This document shows positions 44,978 to 54,163 of a stretch of 64,000 nucleotides of DNA, piece by piece (the stretch's first letter is position 1; each line of letters opens with the position of its first letter). Under the pieces are notes generated by a model. It worked only from the letters and a program-made list of their open reading frames with translations. It ran no database searches and was not told where the DNA came from. This DNA is from Planctomycetota bacterium (lineage in GTDB: Bacteria > Planctomycetota > UBA1135 > GCA-002686595): the NCBI GenBank assembly GCA_016220085.1, contig JACRIN010000015.1, positions 91,007 to 155,006 on the forward strand, written 5' to 3'. The position numbers and the translations under genes were made by a program.

Positions 44978-46099
44978 TCACGGCAGTGCGGGAACCACGA
45001 CGTCCAGCTGACGGCTCTCGCCCGAAGCGAGTGTCAGCGGGAACGCGAGCCAATGCTGCCAGCGTCCCGGTTCGGCTTCGCGCCAGACGTTGAGCTCGAG
45101 CGCACCGACCGGCGCCGGATCGAACGCGAACGCACCGTCCTCGACGACGAGCGCGGGCTCCAACCACGTGCGCGTTCCATTCGCCGACGAGCCTGAGAGC
45201 TGTACGCGCGCACGCGGGAGCAATCCGCCGCGTGGTTCGATCAAGAGTCCGGAGAGCCGCGCCGGTGCCGGCACGACGATGCGCATGCCGAGTCCGACTT
45301 CGGAACCCGAGATCGTCGCCACCAAGCGTTGGTCGCGTCGAACGAGCAGGGCAATCACGTTCTCGCGATACGAGTCCGGGAAGACGAACGTGCCGTCCCC
45401 TTCGCTCGCGACGCACTCCGCCGTGCCATCGCGCCCGGTGCGAGCTTCGAGGAGCAGGCCGCCGACGGCATCGCCGCGCTCGTCCACCACCACGCCGGCG
45501 ATCTCCGGGTCGCGACGTGTCAGCGTGCACGTGGCGTGCATGGTCTCGCTCGAGTGAAGCTCGAACTCGATCTGATTCGATTCGAACCCGCTCGCCCAAA
45601 CCGTGGCTTCGCCGCGAACGGACGTCGCACGCGGCAGGTCGATCGATGCGGAATAGCGACCTTTCTCGGCGGCGGCGGGATCGTCCTCCCGCAGCAGTGA
45701 GCCCGTGTCGAGGGGCACACTGGCCCGATGTCGGCCCTCGCGGTCGGCGAGATGAAGTGTCACGACCGCGTTCCGCAGCGGCTCGCCGCGCTCGTCCGTC
45801 ACCGCGAGCACGATGCGCGCCTTCCCCGCCGGGCCGCGCGCCGCGGCCTCGGGTGGATTCGTCGGATGCGGCTCGCGCTCTCCGGGCGGTGCGGTGCTCG
45901 CGCCTGGCGCAGCGACTTCGCGCCGCGTGAGATGCGAATCCTCGCCGGAGGCATCGACGAGCACACCGCTCCCGGTCGAAGCCGCGGACGTCGACGCCGT
46001 GCCCACCGCAACGGTCGTCGCGCGCGGCGAACCGCGCCAGACGAGGAACGCCAGGAACGCGAGTGCGACGACTCCCGAGAGCCAGACGAGCGGCCTCAC
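44978..46099 (-). CDS. Membrane-anchored surface protein, paralogue 2
   Basis: 373 residues with the same plan: signal anchor (LSGVVALAFLAFLVW), Ser/Ala-rich linker, and beta domains (IAGVVVDERGDAVGGLLLEART; LSGLLIEPRGGLLPRARVQL). The start is GTG 46099. It lies 43 bp after ssb and 50 bp before paralogue 1, in one minus-strand run with ssb and moaD-moaE. The role is unknown; cell-envelope location is inferred. Confidence 0.75.
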   Translation of the reverse strand: MRPLVWLSGVVALAFLAFLVWRGSPRATTVAVGTASTSAASTGSGVLVDASGEDSHLTRREVAAPGASTAPPGEREPHPTNPPEAAARGPAGKARIVLAVTDERGEPLRNAVVTLHLADREGRHRASVPLDTGSLLREDDPAAAEKGRYSASIDLPRATSVRGEATVWASGFESNQIEFELHSSETMHATCTLTRRDPEIAGVVVDERGDAVGGLLLEARTGRDGTAECVASEGDGTFVFPDSYRENVIALLVRRDQRLVATISGSEVGLGMRIVVPAPARLSGLLIEPRGGLLPRARVQLSGSSANGTRTWLEPALVVEDGAFAFDPAPVGALELNVWREAEPGRWQHWLAFPLTLASGESRQLDVVVPALP

Positions 46100-46142
46100 G
46101 CTCTCAGCCTAGCGCCCGCCGCCCGACGCGCTCGCGACCGGC

Positions 46143-46640
46143 TCAGAACGGTGCTTCGTCCGCGTCGAGCGTCTCGGGCGCGGCGCCGCCGCCCGCTTCG
46201 CGCGCGTAGTTGCCGTAGCCGCCCGATCCTCCAGGGCCTCCGGTTCCACCGCCGGAAGCACCGGGGGCGCCTTCGTCCGAGCTGACCTCGCGCGCGCCGC
46301 CGCCGCCCGCCGCGCCGACGAACTGCCAATCGTCGCCGACGACGTAGAGCTTCGAGCGCTTCTCGCCCGACTGCTTGTCGTCCCATTGGTCGAGACGCAG
46401 CGAGCCCTCGATGAACGCGGTCTTGCCCTTGTCGTGGTACTTGGCGAACGCTTCGCCGCGCTTGCCGAAGAAGGTGATGTCGACGAAGGTCGCTTCTTCC
46501 TTCCACTCGCCGGTTTGATCCTTGAACCGCCGGTTGACCGCCAACCCGAACTTGCAGATCGCGGTGCCGCCCTGGGTGTAACGCACCTCGGGCTTGCGGG
46601 TCAGGTTGCCCATCAAGATCACTTTGTTGAAGCTCGCCAT
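46143..46640 (-). CDS. ssb: Single-stranded DNA-binding protein
   Basis: Binds single-stranded DNA in replication, recombination and repair. The 165-residue protein has an N-terminal OB fold (MASFNKVILMGNLTRKPEVR ..., FVDITFFGKRGE, FIEGSLRLDQW), a Gly-rich linker and the acidic tip DADEAPF, which recruits partner enzymes. ATG 46640 has AGGA eight bases ahead. Confidence 0.96.
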   Translation of the reverse strand: MASFNKVILMGNLTRKPEVRYTQGGTAICKFGLAVNRRFKDQTGEWKEEATFVDITFFGKRGEAFAKYHDKGKTAFIEGSLRLDQWDDKQSGEKRSKLYVVGDDWQFVGAAGGGGAREVSSDEGAPGASGGGTGGPGGSGGYGNYAREAGGGAAPETLDADEAPF

Positions 46641-46739
46641 CTTTGCGTTCCTAAGGATGCGTTGCCGGGGTTCTTCGCGGACTCGCGCTCGACGCGCAGT
46701 CTAGCCGCCGGAGCCTTGCGCGCGAAGGGCGAGCCCGCG

Positions 46740-46768
46740 TGGACACGCCGCGCTCGCAGCCGTACGAT
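46740..46768 (+). promoter_or_regulatory. Promoter of the PilZ gene
   Basis: TGGACA (46740-46745), 17 bp, TACGAT (46763-46768), followed by AAGGAG (46781-46786) five bases before ATG 46792. Confidence 0.6.
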
Positions 46769-46791
46769 CCGAGCTCCCCCAAGGAGCATGC

Positions 46792-47181
46792 ATGAGCGCG
46801 CAGAGTCCGAACTCCGGCCGTGAACGTCGCCGCTTCCCGCGAGCCCAGATCGAGGGCATGGTCACGCTCGCCCTCAAGACGGGCACGTTCAACGCGAAGC
46901 TGCGCGACATCAGCCGAGCGGGCGTCAGCTTCTACCTCGATCGCTCCGTGCCGCTGATGACGTTGCTCGAGCTCTCGCTCGACCTGCCGGGCACGCCGGG
47001 TCCGGTGCGCGCGCGCGGCGCGGTCGTTCGCTGCGAGCGCATCGGCCCTTCGGTCGAGCACTGGGAGGTCGCGGTGTTCCTGCACGAGACGCTCGAAGCC
47101 GATCGCCGCGCGATCGACGCGTTCGTCTCGGCGCGCGCGAGCAACAAGATCGCGCACACCGCCGCCTCGCACGGCGAGTGA
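46792..47181 (+). CDS. PilZ domain protein (c-di-GMP receptor)
   Basis: 129 residues forming a single PilZ domain. Both ligand motifs are present: the arginine cluster RERRRFPR (10-17) and DISRAG (39-44, the D/NxSxxG motif). It should therefore bind c-di-GMP, possibly that made by the cyclase at 34-36 kb. The output is unknown because no other domain is attached. It has its own promoter and a good ribosome-binding site, and ends convergently with the HAF-repeat gene. Confidence 0.92.
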   Translation: MSAQSPNSGRERRRFPRAQIEGMVTLALKTGTFNAKLRDISRAGVSFYLDRSVPLMTLLELSLDLPGTPGPVRARGAVVRCERIGPSVEHWEVAVFLHETLEADRRAIDAFVSARASNKIAHTAASHGE

Positions 47182-47215
47182 CCGCGCGCGAGCGGCGCGC
47201 ACCCCGCATACACAC

Positions 47216-47245
47216 GCGGCCGACCGTCGGGGGACGGCCGGCCGC
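47216..47245. terminator. Bidirectional terminator hairpin
   Basis: 13-bp stem with one mismatch (47216-47228 with 47233-47245) and a GGGG loop, located between the convergent PilZ and HAF-repeat genes. Confidence 0.65.
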
Positions 47246-47283
47246 GCTCGCGTCGGGTGGGACCCGCTCGAAGCCCTGACGAA

Positions 47284-48735
47284 TCAGGGTTGGATCACGA
47301 AGTGGATGCCGCCGGTCAGGCCGGTGTTGTTCGGCGCGGTGAAGCCCGGGTCGCGCGACCAGAACTGACCGTCGACCGACTGGCCGGCGACCAGGTTCGG
47401 ATCGGTGCCGGTCGCGATGTACGCGTTGAAGTCGAAGCCGTATGTGCCGGTGCAGTCGGCGGCGGGCGCCGCGCTGCCGCCCGAGCCTTGGATCGACGTG
47501 CGTTTGATCGGCGGCTTGAGGCAGAGCGTGCCGCCCTGGAACGAGCCCGCCTGTTGACCGTTGATGCCGTAGAAGAACAGGCCGGACTTGTTGTTGAGCA
47601 CATCGGCGGCGCCGATCGTGAAGCCGGAGCCCGCGCTCGCGCTCGCGAGGCCGGTCGAAACGATCACCGGCGCGCAGCCCAAGCTGTTGGTCTTGGCGGT
47701 GCAGTACTGCGTGCCCGCGCCGGGTCCGGTCGCGAGCGTGGCGACGAACGCCTTCGCGCCTGTCGGCGTCGACGCGTAGCCGGCGATCGTGTTGCCGTCT
47801 CCCGAGCATCCGATCGCCGACCAGAGCGTCCACCCGGTCGTGTTGACGCCCTGCGCGGTGAGCAGGTCCTGGAGCTTGACCAGGCCGAGGCCCGGCCGCC
47901 AGATCACCGCGCGGCGGACGCTGATCGGTCCGAAGGGTCCGCTGTAGCCGACCAGCGTCGTGCCTTGGTCGTCGACGTCGGCGGAGTTCGCTTGGTCCGA
48001 GGGAACGAACGAGCCGAGCGAGTACGGTCCGTTCTGTTGCGTCCAACGCATTACTTTCTGCCCGACGGTCCCGACCAACACCTCGCCGTCGTAGCTCGCG
48101 CCCTCGACCGCGCCGGGGTTCGCGCTGAGCACGATCGGCGCGCCCGGCGTCGTCCAGTAGGCCGGCCGGCGCGTGCCGTCGATCGGGTTGTCGTCCCAAC
48201 CGCCGACGATCGTGCCGTCGCCGGAGACCGCGTTCGCGCGGCTCGACGCGCCGCTCGAACCGAGATCGACGATGCCACCCGACTGCGTCCAACGGAACGC
48301 GTGCGCGGAGCCCGCGTTGATCCAGCCGAGCCCGACGATCGTCTGACCGTCGTCGGAAATGCCCCACGCGCTCGACACGTCGGTGCCGCTCGAGCCGCCG
48401 AGACCGCCGATCGACGTCCACGCGCCGCCGGTCCAATACGCCGCGGTCGAGAAGCCGCCGAAGTTCTCCGATCCGGAGATCCGCGAGCCGTCGCCGTTGA
48501 CGCGGATCTGAATCGGCGCGCCGCCGATCACGACATAGCCGTTGATCGCGTCCCACTTGAACCCGGCGCTCGAGCCGAGGTTGAGCCCGACGACGGTCGA
48601 CGCGTCGCGCGAGACGCCGTAGCCGAAGTCGAAGGTGGTGCCGAGGGCTTGCAACGACGCTTGCGCCGAGGCCGGAACGGCGACGCCGGTGACGGCGGCG
48701 AAGCCGAGTGCGAATCCGAGGAACGCTTGCTTCAT
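47284..48735 (-). CDS. Secreted HAF-repeat protein with planctomycete C-terminal module
   Basis: 483 residues from ATG 48735: export signal (AFLGFALGFAAVTGVAVPASAQA), then a chain of about six HAF-like repeats of the form AWGISDDGQTIVGLGW ... AFRWTQSGGIVDLG. These are known from other exported bacterial proteins and probably form a propeller. From about residue 340 it has the cysteine-bearing module (YCTAKTNSLGCAP, GGTLCLKPP, DCTGTYGFDFNAYI, WSRDPGF, IHFVIQP) seen also at 20506-22323. No enzymatic motif. Confidence 0.85.
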   Translation of the reverse strand: MKQAFLGFALGFAAVTGVAVPASAQASLQALGTTFDFGYGVSRDASTVVGLNLGSSAGFKWDAINGYVVIGGAPIQIRVNGDGSRISGSENFGGFSTAAYWTGGAWTSIGGLGGSSGTDVSSAWGISDDGQTIVGLGWINAGSAHAFRWTQSGGIVDLGSSGASSRANAVSGDGTIVGGWDDNPIDGTRRPAYWTTPGAPIVLSANPGAVEGASYDGEVLVGTVGQKVMRWTQQNGPYSLGSFVPSDQANSADVDDQGTTLVGYSGPFGPISVRRAVIWRPGLGLVKLQDLLTAQGVNTTGWTLWSAIGCSGDGNTIAGYASTPTGAKAFVATLATGPGAGTQYCTAKTNSLGCAPVIVSTGLASASAGSGFTIGAADVLNNKSGLFFYGINGQQAGSFQGGTLCLKPPIKRTSIQGSGGSAAPAADCTGTYGFDFNAYIATGTDPNLVAGQSVDGQFWSRDPGFTAPNNTGLTGGIHFVIQP

Positions 48736-48862
48736 GCGAGAACGTGCGACGCGAGGACGAGGTGAGTGCGCCGGGAGCGACGCGAAAGATCCCCGATGCT
48801 CGCACGCGACTCGAACGCGCGCCATGGCTCGGAGGTCTGAGGAATTGCGGCGTGCTCGCGGC

Positions 48863-49744
48863 TCAACCGCGCGGCACGCGGGCCTCGAGCACCCGTGGAA
48901 TGCGCGCGAGATCGGGGTGCACCCGTGCATCCAGTCCGGCGGCGCGAGAGAGCGCGAGCGCCGCGGCGGACTGACGGTGGCCGAGCTCGACGAAGAGCGC
49001 GCCGCCGGGAGCGACCAGCTCTCGCGCGTCGCCGACGAGACGCCGCAGCCAATGGTCGGGATCACCTTCCGGCGCGAACAGCGCGAGCTCGGGCTCGTGA
49101 TCGCGCACTTCCGCGGCGAGCGCGTCGCGTTCGTCGCGGCCGACGTACGGTGGATTCGAGACCAGCACGTCGAGCTTGCCGCCCGCGGCGGCGCCGAGCG
49201 CGCTCGGCGCATCGCCCTCGAGGAACGTCACGTTCGCGCCGAGCCGCTCGGCGTTCGCGCGCGCGACCGCGAGCGCGGCCGGGGAGACGTCGACGGCCCA
49301 CACCGACGCACCCGCGAGCTCGAGCGCCAGCGTCGTCGCGAGGCAACCGCTGCCCGTGCCGAAATCGCCGACCTTCGGCGGCGTCGCGAGCGCGTGCGCG
49401 AAGGCGCGCGCGTGATCGACGACGAGCTCGGTTTCGGGTCGCGGGATCAACACCGCGGCGCTGACCGCGAAGCGTCGACCGTAGAACTCGCGCGCGCCGA
49501 GGATGTACGCGGTCGGCTCACGCTTCGAGCGGCGCACGAGGAACTCGCGGCCGCGCGCGAGCTCGGTGTCGTCGATCGGACGGTCGAGCGCGAGGCACAG
49601 GTGCAAGCGATCGAGCCCGAGCGCGTGCGCGACTAGGAGCTCCGCTTCGAGCCGCGCGTCGGGCACGTCCTTCTTGGCGAGGAACTCGCGCGCGCGCGCG
49701 AGCATTTCGCCGGCGGTGCGCGGTCGCTCCTTCGCTTCGCTCAT
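48863..49744 (-). CDS. prmC: Release factor glutamine methyltransferase
   Basis: PrmC methylates the glutamine of the GGQ motif of release factors. The 293-residue protein has the helical N-terminal domain and the methyltransferase domain with VGDFGTGSGCLA and the catalytic NPPYVG. It lies 4 bp after the prfA stop, the classical prfA-prmC arrangement, so enzyme and substrate are co-expressed. Confidence 0.95.
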   Translation of the reverse strand: MSEAKERPRTAGEMLARAREFLAKKDVPDARLEAELLVAHALGLDRLHLCLALDRPIDDTELARGREFLVRRSKREPTAYILGAREFYGRRFAVSAAVLIPRPETELVVDHARAFAHALATPPKVGDFGTGSGCLATTLALELAGASVWAVDVSPAALAVARANAERLGANVTFLEGDAPSALGAAAGGKLDVLVSNPPYVGRDERDALAAEVRDHEPELALFAPEGDPDHWLRRLVGDARELVAPGGALFVELGHRQSAAALALSRAAGLDARVHPDLARIPRVLEARVPRG

Positions 49745-49748
49745 CGGG

Positions 49749-50819
<1,071 letters not shown>

Positions 50820-50936
50820 GGTCGTTCAACTCCGCCGCGGACGTCCCGGTTCGTGCTCCGGCGCCGCGCAGAGGTCAGCGAGGCGCGCGGAGCCCGCGAG
50901 CGAGTCGCCCGCGGTCACGAACGCGCGAGCGTCGAG

Positions 50937-51182
50937 CTAACCCGCCGATTCCTTGGTCGCGGCCTTGGCGGCCTTCGCGGCGGTCGACTTCGCGTACTTC
51001 CTCTGGAAGTGCTCGATGCGGCCGGCGGTGTCGACGAACTTCTGCTTGCCCGAGTAGAAGGGGTGGCAGACCGAGCAGATTTCGATGCGCAGTTCCTTGA
51101 CGGTCGCGCGAGTGTGGAACTCGTTGCCGCAACCGCAGTGGACCTTGCAGTCGAAGTACTTCGGGTGGATGTCCTTCTTCAT
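50937..51182 (-). CDS. rpmE: Ribosomal protein bL31
   Basis: 81 residues with the N-terminal MKKDIHPKY typical of bL31 and the zinc-binding cysteines of the C+ form (Cys16, Cys18, Cys36, Cys39). The C-terminus is extended by a short Lys/Ala-rich tail. It precedes prfA as in many bacteria. Confidence 0.96.
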   Translation of the reverse strand: MKKDIHPKYFDCKVHCGCGNEFHTRATVKELRIEICSVCHPFYSGKQKFVDTAGRIEHFQRKYAKSTAAKAAKAATKESAG

Positions 51183-51285
51183 ACTCGTGAGCTCCGTGTA
51201 GCGGTCGACGTGTCCCGACGGTCGCGTTCGGACGCGGGGCGTCGCACCAAAGGGCCGAAGAGAGTATCCGCGGCCGCCGAGCCCA

Positions 51286-51888
51286 TCAAGGGCCGACCCA
51301 GCCGGCCCGTCGCAGCAGCGCCAGCGTCAACCCGACCGGCAGGCCGACGACGTTGTCGAAGCCGCCCTCCTCGAGGCCGACGACGAAGCGATCGGCGGTC
51401 TCCTGGATCGCGTAGCCCCCCGCCTTGTCGCGCCACTCGCCCGACGCGACGTAGGCGTCGATTTCGGCGGTGGAGAGCTCTCGCAGCCGCACCCACGTCA
51501 GCTCCGCGTCGCGAAACGGCGTCAGGTCGGCCGCGCGGACGATGCAGACGCCGGTCAGCACCGCGTGGCGCGTTCCGGAGAGGCAATCGAGCATCTCCCG
51601 CTCCTCGCGCTCGTCCGCGGCCTTGCCGAGCAAGCGCCAGCCTCCGGTCGCGGGCACCGCGACGATCGTGTCGGAGCCGATCACGAACGCGTCCTCGCCG
51701 CGTCGGCGTTCGGCGACCGCGCGAGCCTTGCGCTCGGCGAGCTCGAGCGCCGCGTCGCGCGGATCGTCGAAGCCCGAGAGCGTCTCGTCGACGTCCGCGG
51801 GCTCGATCGAGAAAGCGAGCCCGGCCGCCGCGAGCAGTTCGCGACGGCGCGGCGAGGCCGAAGCCAGCACGACGCGCGGCGCGCCCAT
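51286..51888 (-). CDS. maf: Maf-family nucleotide pyrophosphatase
   Basis: Maf proteins hydrolyse dTTP, UTP or modified nucleotides and are linked to division arrest and clean-up of the nucleotide pool. The 200-residue protein has the family start [12 protein letters not shown], then [18 protein letters not shown] and [12 protein letters not shown] 51888 is 27 bp after the EndoIII-like gene. Confidence 0.93.
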   Translation of the reverse strand: MGAPRVVLASASPRRRELLAAAGLAFSIEPADVDETLSGFDDPRDAALELAERKARAVAERRRGEDAFVIGSDTIVAVPATGGWRLLGKAADEREEREMLDCLSGTRHAVLTGVCIVRAADLTPFRDAELTWVRLRELSTAEIDAYVASGEWRDKAGGYAIQETADRFVVGLEEGGFDNVVGLPVGLTLALLRRAGWVGP

Positions 51889-51915
51889 CTCGAGGAGCTC
51901 GGTCCGGCGTCCGCG

Positions 51916-53316
51916 CTAGCGGCGGCCGCCGTTCTTCGACTTCGCGGCCTTCGCCTTGGCGGCGGGCTTCGCGGCGGACTTGGCCTTCGGCGCGGACTTC
52001 GCCTTGGCGGCGGCGGCCTTCTTCTCGGCCGCCTTCTTCTCCGCGAGCTTCCGCGCCGCTTCCTTCTTGTCCGCCGCGGCCTTCTCGGCGGCCTTCTTCG
52101 CGGCGAGCTTCGATTGCGCGGCCTTGAGCTCGGCGGCCTTCTTCTCAGCGGCCTTCTTTTCGGCGAGCGCCTTCTTTTCGGCCGCCTTCTTGTCGGCGAG
52201 TGCCTTCGCCTCGGCCGCCTTCTTGTCGGCGAGTGCCTTCGCCTCGGCCGCCTTCTTCTCGGCGAGCGCCTTCTTCTCGGCGGCGCGAGCATCCGCGAGC
52301 TTCTTCTTCGCGGCGAGCTTCTCGGCCTCCTTCTGGGCGGCGACCCGCTTCACTTCGGCGTCAGCCTTGCGCCTGGCTTCGAGCTCGGCGGCCTTCTTCG
52401 CGGCTTCGAGCTTCGCCTTCGCCTTGGCTTCGGTCTCGCGCTTCTTCGTTTCGATGCGGGCGAGCCGCTCGGTCTCGCGACGCTTGCGCGCATCGACGGC
52501 CGCGCGCTTCTGCGCGACGCGCTCTTCCTCGCGGCGACGCTTCTCGTCTTCCTTCTTGCGCTTCTCCTCTTCCTTCTTGGCGAGGATCGCGCGACGGGCT
52601 TCGTCGCGCACGCGCTGCTGTTCGAGGCGCTTCTGTTGGACCTGCCATTCGCGGAAGGCCTTCTTGCCGTAGCGACAATCGTCGACCAACGGGCACGCGT
52701 AGCACGCGGGCTTGCGCGCGTCGCACCAGCGCGAGCCGACCTCGCCGAAGCGCAGCAGGAAGTCGACCTCGCGGCCGTCCGGAACCAGCGGATCGATCGC
52801 CGCGCGCATCTTCTTCGACGACGAGTTGCGCGCGATCAGCCCGAGGCGATCGAGCACGCGAACGAGCCCCTGGGTGACCGGCACTTCCTTCTCGGCGGAA
52901 GCGAGCCACATCAGCCAGTGCGCCGTCCCGAGGCCGATGTACGGCAGGATCGAGACGAAGCGCGCCGCCGATTGCTGGTCGTCGCGCAGGAACTCGAGCT
53001 CGAGTCCGTGGCTGCGCTGGAAGACCTCCTGGAGGTACTCCTTGGTCGCGCGCGCGGCGTCGAGCTTCAGCTTCGCAGGGATGTCGAGGTGGCTGCAGAT
53101 CTCCTGCGCTTGCGCGACGCGCAGCTCGTTCCAGTCGGAGTAGTTGGCGCGCAACGCCGCGACGACGGTCGCCGCGTGGGCGGCCTCGAGCGTGCGCCGC
53201 AGGATCGCGTAGAGGCCCTGCTCCAGCAGGTTGGCGCTCTCGAGCTTCTCCGGGGCGGGCCAACCGGTCGAGACCTTGTCGAGCAGCTTGAGGGTCTGGT
53301 CGGACTTCTTGGACAC
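51916..53316 (-). CDS. Endonuclease III-like protein, catalytic residues lost, with histone-H1-like tail
   Basis: Residues 1-220 of 466 have the EndoIII (HhH-GPD) fold with an exact iron-sulfur ligand spacing C-x6-C-x2-C-x5-C (Cys198, 205, 208, 214). The helix-hairpin-helix reads LPYIGLGTA, so the catalytic lysine position is Gly130, and the catalytic aspartate position (VDTH in the family) is Thr148. Base-excision activity is therefore unlikely. Residues from about 225 on are a very long Lys/Ala/Glu tail: first coiled-coil-like, then AEKKA/AKAKS repeats like histone H1 or TolA. DNA binding is the likely use. GTG 53316 is the start; no Shine-Dalgarno sequence is seen. Confidence 0.85.
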   Translation of the reverse strand: MSKKSDQTLKLLDKVSTGWPAPEKLESANLLEQGLYAILRRTLEAAHAATVVAALRANYSDWNELRVAQAQEICSHLDIPAKLKLDAARATKEYLQEVFQRSHGLELEFLRDDQQSAARFVSILPYIGLGTAHWLMWLASAEKEVPVTQGLVRVLDRLGLIARNSSSKKMRAAIDPLVPDGREVDFLLRFGEVGSRWCDARKPACYACPLVDDCRYGKKAFREWQVQQKRLEQQRVRDEARRAILAKKEEEKRKKEDEKRRREEERVAQKRAAVDARKRRETERLARIETKKRETEAKAKAKLEAAKKAAELEARRKADAEVKRVAAQKEAEKLAAKKKLADARAAEKKALAEKKAAEAKALADKKAAEAKALADKKAAEKKALAEKKAAEKKAAELKAAQSKLAAKKAAEKAAADKKEAARKLAEKKAAEKKAAAAKAKSAPKAKSAAKPAAKAKAAKSKNGGRR

Positions 53317-53520
53317 GTGCAGCGGTCGTTAGGCGGAATGGTGAGAGACACCGACCCGGGGATCCCGGGCGATCCCAGACCATCCCAGGGGATCATCGGG
53401 GATCACGGCGGAGCAGACCTCGACGCGAGGACAGTCGGCGAGAAGACGCGGCGAACCTGGCATGGCGAGCGGCTCGCGGAACGGCACACGGGCGCGACGC
53501 GCGCGCTCCGCGGACCGGGC

Positions 53521-53949
53521 TCAGGCCTTCTTTTCGGCCGGCTGCGCCTTCGCAGCCTTCTTGGTGGCCACGCGCGTCTTCAGGCGCGCGGCCTTGAGCG
53601 TCGCGCGAGCGTTCTTCGCGGCGAGGCGCGCTTGACGCGACTTCGTGTCGGCCTTCCGGCCGGTACGGTCGCGCTTCACGTGCTCGCGCTTGGCTTCGCC
53701 TTCGTAGACGCCGATGCGTCGGAAGATCGAGTGCACCGTTTCGCTGACCTTGGCGCCCTTGATGACCCAGAAGCGAGCGCGCTCGATGTCGAGCTTGAGC
53801 TGGTGCTCCTTGCGCGGCATCAGAGGGTCGTAGTGGCCCAGGTTCTCGAGGGAGCGTCCGTCACGCGGGTTGCGCTCGTCGGTGACGTGGATGCGGTAGG
53901 AGGGGCGGTTCAAACGCCCCATGCGCTTCATGCGGATGACGACGGCCAT
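53521..53949 (-). CDS. rpsP: Ribosomal protein bS16 with basic C-terminal extension
   Basis: 142 residues starting at ATG 53949 (MAVVIRMKRMGRLNRPSYRI). The first 85 match bS16 (VTDERNPRDGR, LGHYDP); the remaining 55 are Lys/Arg/Ala-rich and go beyond the usual 80-90 residues. No ribosome-binding site is evident before the ATG. It follows ffh on the same strand, a common bacterial pair. Confidence 0.95.
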   Translation of the reverse strand: MAVVIRMKRMGRLNRPSYRIHVTDERNPRDGRSLENLGHYDPLMPRKEHQLKLDIERARFWVIKGAKVSETVHSIFRRIGVYEGEAKREHVKRDRTGRKADTKSRQARLAAKNARATLKAARLKTRVATKKAAKAQPAEKKA

Positions 53950-54163
53950 GGGTTGGTCGCGTACTCGTACGGGTTCGAGGACTAGGAGGTTGCGGGCCGC
54001 GCCCGAATATAGGGGCGAAGAGCTTACCAGGAGAGGCGGCTCCACTCCACCCTCGAGCCCGATCGCCGTGTCGCGGGGGCGGCGAAGGCCGCGGACACCG
54101 ATGACGTCGCGGAGGCGGGCGGGCGGACACGCGCGCCGCGCGAACCGCGAAAACGGTCTCGAA

